A stretch of DNA of 64,000 bases. It comes from an uncultured Corynebacterium sp. (lineage in GTDB: Bacteria > Actinomycetota > Actinomycetes > Mycobacteriales > Mycobacteriaceae). The position numbers were made by a program, and so were the translations under genes. The stretch covers positions 62,001-126,000 of the forward strand of contig NZ_CAMIHZ010000002.1 in the NCBI RefSeq assembly GCF_946222305.1. Direction: 5' to 3'. Of the stretch, positions 58,960 to 64,000 are shown piece by piece (the first letter of the stretch is position 1; each line of letters opens with the position of its first letter). The notes below the pieces were generated by a model. That model was not told the origin of the DNA and did no database searches. It saw only the letters and a list, made by a program, of their open reading frames with translations.

Positions 58960-61680
58960 TTGATAACCGCCCTTTCTGCAGTCCTCACGGCCTTGGCGAT
59001 CTTCATCCTGCCCGGTGCCGTGGTGGGATGGTGCGCCGGCATGCGCGTGCCATGGGCTGCCGCCACCGGCGTGGCGATCACTGCCGGTGTGTGGAGCGTT
59101 TTGGCCTGGTGGTACGGCGACCACGGCATCGCTGTGACCTTCGAATCGTTGCTACGCGGTACTGCGGTCGTGGCAGCGGTGGGGTTGTTGTGGCGCGTGG
59201 CGTGGAAGTTCACCAGTTGGTGGCGTGGTCGCCGGGCGCGGCAACTGGAACGCGAACTGCTTCCTCGGGCGGAGCTGGAAAGGCGCCAACAGTGGTGGCG
59301 TAGTGGGCAGATCAAACGGTGGCTGCGTTCCCCGCGCCGCCACGGAGGTCTGCTGGATCCAGTGTGGATCGCGCCGCTGGCCGGGGTTATCGCGGGCTTC
59401 ACGCTCGTCACGCAGCGCGTGATGGATGTCATAGAAGGCAGACCAGACGGGCTGAAGGATGTCTTCCAAGGGTGGGATGTTCACTGGCATGCCTCGGTGC
59501 TGCGCTTCATTCAAGAAACCGGAGTGGCCAGCTCCGTTCGGATGGGTGAGCTGCAGAACATCGAGACACACAAGCCCTTGTTCTATCCCACCGGATTCCA
59601 CACAATGGGCGCGGCCTTGCAGGACTATGCGAACCTGCAACCAGTTGAGGCGCTCAATGTCATTTCCGCGGTACTGCCGGCGCTGGGCATGACCATTTCG
59701 GCAGCTTTCTTGGCATGGATCATGGTGGGCCGCCGCGGCCTGGTGGGCACCCTGGCCGCCGGGTTGGCTCCCGTCGCCGTGGCAGGTGTGTTCCCCGTGT
59801 TTTACGTGGAGTATTACACCGGCGCATGGCCGAACATGTCCGCGCTGGCCATGATTGGTATCGGGGCGGCAGCCCTGATCAAGGTGCCGGAACGCCCTAT
59901 CACCATTCCCGCTGCGGCACTGACATTCGCCGGGGTGGGTGCCATTCACCCATCCGCGATGCCGGTAGTCGCGGTGATTGTCGTCCTGTGGTGGTTGCTG
60001 TGGAAGCTATTCGTGCCTACCGTGCAGCAGCGCAAGAAGAAGGGACTCGTCCCAGGCCTGCTGATCCGTCTCAAGGACATGCTGTCGTTGGGCGTGGCCG
60101 CCGTCCTCGGCGGTACATTGATGCTGCCGCAGTGGATTGTGGGCAGTGGCCAGGCCGGAGAGGTCAGCGAGTTCAACAAGCGACAGGTTCCGGACTACGG
60201 AGATGCCTGGCAGCGTGTGCTGGAACTGCAATCCCGAGCTAACTACTACGCACCCACCCAGTGGTGGGTAATCGTGGGTGCTATTGCGGGTGCAGTGGTG
60301 CTGCTGTTGTGGCGTCGAAACATTTGGGCTGCAGCGGTAACCGGTTTGCTCGCTGCAGTTGGCGCCTACAGCCTGAAGCACTTCGATGGGCCGGCGGGCG
60401 CAGTAGCGGGATTCCTGTCGGGTTTGAATTACAACTCGACGCACCGGTTGTTCAACCCGCTGGCCTTAGTGGCGACTGCTTTGGCGGCCGTCGCGGCGGC
60501 TGCGGTGGTGCGGTTTGTTCTGGGGGGCTTTTTGCTCATTCCGGCTTTACGGCGACGCAGCGACGCGCGGCGCGTTAACCGTGGCCGTGGGTGGGTAGAG
60601 CGGACCTCCGGCTTCCTAGCAATTGCAACGTGCACCGGCATCGCTATTGGGCTGGTGCCGTTGACGCAAACGCCCATGGAAGACAAATACGCCTGGGCCG
60701 TGGGTGCATCCCGTGACGGGCGGATGGTCGGCCAGAAGGAACTGGGCGCGTTCGAGTGGCTTTCGCGCCAGCCGGGCGCTTACGAGGGCATCATTGCCAA
60801 CAATTCCAATGAGGGCACGGGGTGGATGTATCCGTTGTACAACTTGCCGTCGTTGCACCGCCACTTCCTTTTGGCGAAGACGCCCAAGGATTCCGCGACC
60901 CAGGCACTGCTGTGGCACCCCGACATTATTGGCGCGGGACTGTCCCCGAAGCCTGGTAGTGAGGCGGAAAGCATGCGGCAGTGGACGCCCGATACCGCGG
61001 GGATGAAGGGCGACCGCAGCGACTACGCAAATATTTCCGACTTCGCGGCGCGGGATTTGAACGTGAAGTACTACATCATTTCGCCGCCGTCGTTCTTCCC
61101 TTCGCAGAAGGACATTCAGGCTCAGGTCAAGGGGCTGTGGACGGCTCCTGGTTTGACGCCGGTATACAAGGACGGCGCGACGGCGATCTTCGCAGTGAAT
61201 GCGAATTTGACCGATGCGGAACTCGCGAAGGCCCGCGAGAACGGTGAGTCGGAATCCCCGGACAAGTTGCCTGCCCTGCCGGAGGTGAAGTTCGACAAAA
61301 AGGCGAAGGATAAGCAGAAGTTCCATCGCCCGACGAAGTGGGAGCGCGATCTCGCGAAAGAAGACGCTGCGGCTGCGACGGAAAAGTCAGCGAAAGAGGG
61401 CAAGCCGGGAGATAAGCCTGCAGCGGGTGCCCCGGAGTCGATTGGAGGAGAAGGCGGAAACGGGCCTGGAGTTCCAGAAGCACCAGCAGCTCCAGCGCCC
61501 GCACCGGCTGCGCCCTATGCGCCGGCACCGGCACCGGCGCCTGCACCACAGGTTCCGGTGGCCCCGCCTTACCCGGGCTGGCAGGCTCCGCCACCGGCAT
61601 ACAACGTCCCCGACCCTGGTTACGGAGCGCCCGGTGGTGGGCCATACGCTCCGGGCGTGGGGCAGGGCTTCGGGTTCTAG
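58960..61680 (+). CDS. Large DUF6541-like multi-pass membrane protein
   Basis: 906 residues from TTG 58960, with GAGGAGA upstream. Hydrophobic segments occur through the first ~560 residues (for example ALSAVLTALAIFILPGAVVGW), then an extracytoplasmic domain (~560-770). The last ~120 residues are Pro/Ala-rich, ending GVGQGFGF. The arrangement resembles actinobacterial DUF6541 proteins and, loosely, GT-C glycosyltransferases of the envelope, but I see no proven catalytic motif. It is placed as in other corynebacteria, between truA and the ESX-4 genes. Confidence 0.75.
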   Translation: MITALSAVLTALAIFILPGAVVGWCAGMRVPWAAATGVAITAGVWSVLAWWYGDHGIAVTFESLLRGTAVVAAVGLLWRVAWKFTSWWRGRRARQLERELLPRAELERRQQWWRSGQIKRWLRSPRRHGGLLDPVWIAPLAGVIAGFTLVTQRVMDVIEGRPDGLKDVFQGWDVHWHASVLRFIQETGVASSVRMGELQNIETHKPLFYPTGFHTMGAALQDYANLQPVEALNVISAVLPALGMTISAAFLAWIMVGRRGLVGTLAAGLAPVAVAGVFPVFYVEYYTGAWPNMSALAMIGIGAAALIKVPERPITIPAAALTFAGVGAIHPSAMPVVAVIVVLWWLLWKLFVPTVQQRKKKGLVPGLLIRLKDMLSLGVAAVLGGTLMLPQWIVGSGQAGEVSEFNKRQVPDYGDAWQRVLELQSRANYYAPTQWWVIVGAIAGAVVLLLWRRNIWAAAVTGLLAAVGAYSLKHFDGPAGAVAGFLSGLNYNSTHRLFNPLALVATALAAVAAAAVVRFVLGGFLLIPALRRRSDARRVNRGRGWVERTSGFLAIATCTGIAIGLVPLTQTPMEDKYAWAVGASRDGRMVGQKELGAFEWLSRQPGAYEGIIANNSNEGTGWMYPLYNLPSLHRHFLLAKTPKDSATQALLWHPDIIGAGLSPKPGSEAESMRQWTPDTAGMKGDRSDYANISDFAARDLNVKYYIISPPSFFPSQKDIQAQVKGLWTAPGLTPVYKDGATAIFAVNANLTDAELAKARENGESESPDKLPALPEVKFDKKAKDKQKFHRPTKWERDLAKEDAAAATEKSAKEGKPGDKPAAGAPESIGGEGGNGPGVPEAPAAPAPAPAAPYAPAPAPAPAPQVPVAPPYPGWQAPPPAYNVPDPGYGAPGGGPYAPGVGQGFGF

Positions 61681-62663
61681 CGGTAGATCGAATGCCCGGC
61701 GGAGACTGGATGCATTCGGATACTGAAGTGAATCAGCTCGGCAGGGAGTTCCGGAGATCCGGCACGATTCGCTTCTTTTCTTGCGCATGGCGCAACTCCC
61801 TCATTTGTCGGTGAATCAACGTGGTTCGTTGTGGCGAGATCGCGCGGGCTTTTCAATACGCATCGGCCGGGTTCCGAGAAAAGTTCGATCATCGCATCCG
61901 ACGCCGTCATGATGGTGGCCGGGACGGCTTCAGGCGGGGCCACCACAATTCGGATCTGATTCGGATTCCACGCAGCACGCCATGCCGGTTCCAATTCATG
62001 CGCCTGCGACACGTTTTCCGCCCCGATCACGGTGAACAGGCCCGGCAGCCACTGCAGATGCTGGATCACCAAACGCTGCAGAGGAACGGGTCCCACCAGC
62101 ACCACCGTGCTGCCTGCAACCGGGTAGATTTCTACCGCTCGGCCGTACCCATTGAGTCCCAAGAACCAGCCTGGTTCCGTAGGGACAGTGTAATCCGCGA
62201 TGGACTGTGCCCCTTCCGCTACGGGTGTTTTTGTAGCCATCTGAACGGCCGAAGCGTGGGCCTCGATCTGCGTCAAGTGATCATGTGGAACCTCTACTGC
62301 AACCACTCCACACCCCGCGGCCGCATGCCTGAACCCACTTGCAGCCTCCGCGGGAATCGTGATTACGCAACGCCCCGGAACCTCCCCTCCGCCCAGCGCC
62401 CGAGCCCAGGTGGGAGCAGGGAGTTGGGAGAAGGTGGCGTCGGTGGGAAGAAAACCCGCACCCTCACACAACCTGGCGATATCCAACAAGCGACCCGATG
62501 TGGGGCGCCACAAATGCTGCGCTGGGGCGGTGAGGTAGAAATGCGTGCGCGTGGTCTCGTTGGCCTGATGCGCCCGTAGCCGAGCCCACCCGCCGCCGAC
62601 CATGGTGGTGGCAGCGGTCAAGCCGCTCAGAGCTGTGGTTGTTAATGCCAATGCGTCCACCAT
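61677..62663 (-). CDS. Unrecognised protein in the ESX-4 region
   Basis: 328 residues from ATG 62663, with GGAGGGGG upstream. The start MVDALALTTTALSGLTAATTMVGGGW suggests a weak membrane segment. The core has GWFLGLNGYGRAVEIYPVAGSTVVLVGPVPLQRLVIQ and IRIVVAPPEAVP. It lies between the DUF6541 gene and eccB, antiparallel to both, with its stop overlapping the stop of the former by four bases. Position suggests a type VII secretion accessory protein; sequence alone does not let me name a family. Confidence 0.55.
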   Translation of the reverse strand: MVDALALTTTALSGLTAATTMVGGGWARLRAHQANETTRTHFYLTAPAQHLWRPTSGRLLDIARLCEGAGFLPTDATFSQLPAPTWARALGGGEVPGRCVITIPAEAASGFRHAAAGCGVVAVEVPHDHLTQIEAHASAVQMATKTPVAEGAQSIADYTVPTEPGWFLGLNGYGRAVEIYPVAGSTVVLVGPVPLQRLVIQHLQWLPGLFTVIGAENVSQAHELEPAWRAAWNPNQIRIVVAPPEAVPATIMTASDAMIELFSEPGRCVLKSPRDLATTNHVDSPTNEGVAPCARKEANRAGSPELPAELIHFSIRMHPVSAGHSIYR

Positions 62664-62835
62664 CGGTGGTTCCCCCTCCGTTAAAAACCCTTGTGCTGGA
62701 AATCCCCAATTGCCAAGCAGGTTCTATTGAACCATGCGAAACTAGGTGGCGCTGGGGAATCGTCGCGCCGGGGGACAAAGGCGCGGTGACGACCAACGAT
62801 TCAGGGGAATCAAGGGGACAGAAGGGGGAATAAGA

Positions 62836-64000
62836 ATGCGAACCACCGGTTTGCAAGTATCGGGCGTGGGTTTTCTGCTGCGCCGTTTGGAGTTAGCACT
62901 AGTCATCGGGGATCCGCGGATGGCGCACGACCCGCTGCGCAGTCAACGCCGCGCCATTGCGGTCGGTATCCTGTTAAGCCTTCTCATCGCCGGTGGCGCC
63001 GTGATGCTGGCGTTGCTGCGACCACAACCCGCGGTGGGCGAGGCCGCGCTGGCGCAGGATGAAGCCGGCGGGCTTTATGTGCGCCTGGGGGAGGCGTTCC
63101 ATCCGGTGACGAACGTGGCCTCCGCGCGGCTGATCACCCGCCAAACCGTCGAGCCAACCCGCACCACGTTCCAACAAATCCAGAAATTTCCGCATGGGCC
63201 CGCCATCGGCGTGCCCGCCGCACCGGAACTCACTCAAAGTCCCGCGGGGAAATGGATGGTCTGCGACGAAGGTGAAACCCAAGGGAAAGTCGTCGTAGCG
63301 CCCGACGCGAAACCATTTACCGCCGGCGTGCTTCGCTCGCCGAGTGGCGTATGGCTAGTCAACGGCACCGAACGCACCAAAGTGGATGAGCAAACCGCGC
63401 GGATCCTTGGAGTAGCCGAAAATAGGGTCTCCGAATTCATCATTCAGCGGTTCAACCGCCTGCCGGATATCACCGGAAAACAGCTGCGCACGAACGCCCC
63501 ATCCGGGCTATCGAAACCATTCCACCGCACCGGGCGGCTACTGGAAGCCGATGGTCGACTCTTCCTCACCCAACGCGGCGGAATCGTGGAACTCACCGGC
63601 CCGCGGCGCACTTACGCCGAAGCGCTCATCGGCACCGCACCTGTTCCCACAACCCTGGCAGCAGTCCTGGCCCAACCCAGCATCACCGCTGGTCCGCGCG
63701 CCCTTGGGAACATCCCGGAGCGCGCCGTCACCTTTGCCCCACCCGGTCGTTTGTGCGCCGGGCAGAACGGTTTGGTACAACCTGTCGGTCGCTTTCCTTC
63801 TTTGACCGACGCCACCACGCCCGGCTTCACGGGCCCACGCGGAACCTCGGTAGTCCAGACCGAACGGGGCGTGGCGCTGATCAGTGAAACGGGTGTGCGC
63901 TACGCCCTGGGTTCCCACGCAGACATGCAGGCGCTGGGTTTCCGCGATCCAGTTCAGGTGCCGTGGCGGTTAATCGCAGCATTGCCTGAAGGCGGATTGC
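62836..64000 (+). CDS. eccB: Type VII (ESX-4) secretion protein EccB, 5' part
   Basis: Open from ATG 62836 to the window end (388 codons, no stop), with AGAAGGGGGA upstream. The N-terminus MRTTGLQVSGVGFLLRRLELAL and DPLRSQRRAIAVG is the EccB cytoplasmic helix, followed by one transmembrane helix (about 40-61) and the periplasmic repeats. Cysteines in WMVCDEGE and GRLCAGQNG fit the conserved disulphide. VPWRLIAALPEG near the end is also typical. EccB is a core part of the ESX membrane complex. The rest of the locus lies beyond the window. Confidence 0.9.
   Translation, partial: MRTTGLQVSGVGFLLRRLELALVIGDPRMAHDPLRSQRRAIAVGILLSLLIAGGAVMLALLRPQPAVGEAALAQDEAGGLYVRLGEAFHPVTNVASARLITRQTVEPTRTTFQQIQKFPHGPAIGVPAAPELTQSPAGKWMVCDEGETQGKVVVAPDAKPFTAGVLRSPSGVWLVNGTERTKVDEQTARILGVAENRVSEFIIQRFNRLPDITGKQLRTNAPSGLSKPFHRTGRLLEADGRLFLTQRGGIVELTGPRRTYAEALIGTAPVPTTLAAVLAQPSITAGPRALGNIPERAVTFAPPGRLCAGQNGLVQPVGRFPSLTDATTPGFTGPRGTSVVQTERGVALISETGVRYALGSHADMQALGFRDPVQVPWRLIAALPEGGL

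Noticed and set aside
61821..62579. 252-codon plus-strand frame opposite the 61677-62663 gene
   Set aside because: Arg/His-rich shadow product; the minus-strand frame is longer, has a ribosome site and balanced composition.

Overview
This window is a ribosomal and RNA-polymerase superoperon region from an actinobacterium, almost certainly a Corynebacterium or very close relative. The gene order rplJL - DUF3068 - rpoB - rpoC - rpsL - rpsG - fusA - tuf - S10 operon - spc operon - secY - adk - map - infA - rpsM/K/D - rpoA - rplQ - truA - ESX-4 genes is the corynebacterial/mycobacterial arrangement. RpoB begins with the corynebacterial leader residues MLEGPILAVSRQ. Iron-uptake genes sit between rplE and rpsH, a place where corynebacteria are known to carry variable cargo. 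Species cannot be fixed from the sequence alone.

Layout. (1) 1-6823: a five-gene, translationally coupled operon for an 'anchored repeat-type' metal ABC transporter: a sortase-type surface protein, a ZnuA-like lipoprotein with an inserted surface domain, a second surface protein, an ATPase, and a permease with a very long extra C-terminus. (2) 6824-9445: L10 leader, rplJ, rplL and a DUF3068 membrane protein. (3) 9446-17460: promoter, rpoB, rpoC and terminator. (4) 17508-19566: secreted lipase, a small basic protein, a strong palindrome, and a DUF4230-like remnant ending in a 31-bp tandem duplication. (5) 19567-25042: rpsL, rpsG, fusA, tuf. (6) 25169-27879, minus strand: a J-domain-like protein, a secreted LAQTG protein and a sortase. 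(7) 28509-33867: the S10 operon, followed by two minus-strand secreted paralogues (34170-35288). (8) 36018-37276: rplN-rplX-rplE. (9) 37405-45533: two FecCD-type iron-siderophore importers and a siderophore-interacting reductase, with DtxR-box-like sites. (10) 45810-51703: rest of the spc operon, secY, adk, map. (11) 51763-53561: an 83-bp tandem repeat, a dicarboxylate/amino-acid symporter, and a 31-bp repeat derived from the symporter's 3' end. (12) 53880-58794: infA, rpsM, rpsK, rpsD, rpoA, rplQ, truA. (13) 58960-64000: a DUF6541 membrane protein, an unrecognised minus-strand gene, and the 5' part of eccB, the start of an ESX-4 type VII secretion locus.

How it works together: most of the window is translation and transcription machinery expressed from a few strong promoters. 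Three cell-envelope modules are inserted in it: metal acquisition with cell-wall-anchored domains, a sortase with a nearby candidate substrate, and siderophore uptake under probable iron control. The least explained parts are the two secreted SSDxxFGW-type proteins between rpsQ and rplN, the permease extension, the repeated DNA near 19.1, 19.5, 51.8 and 53.5 kb, and the near-identical leaders of two MSDYR genes.
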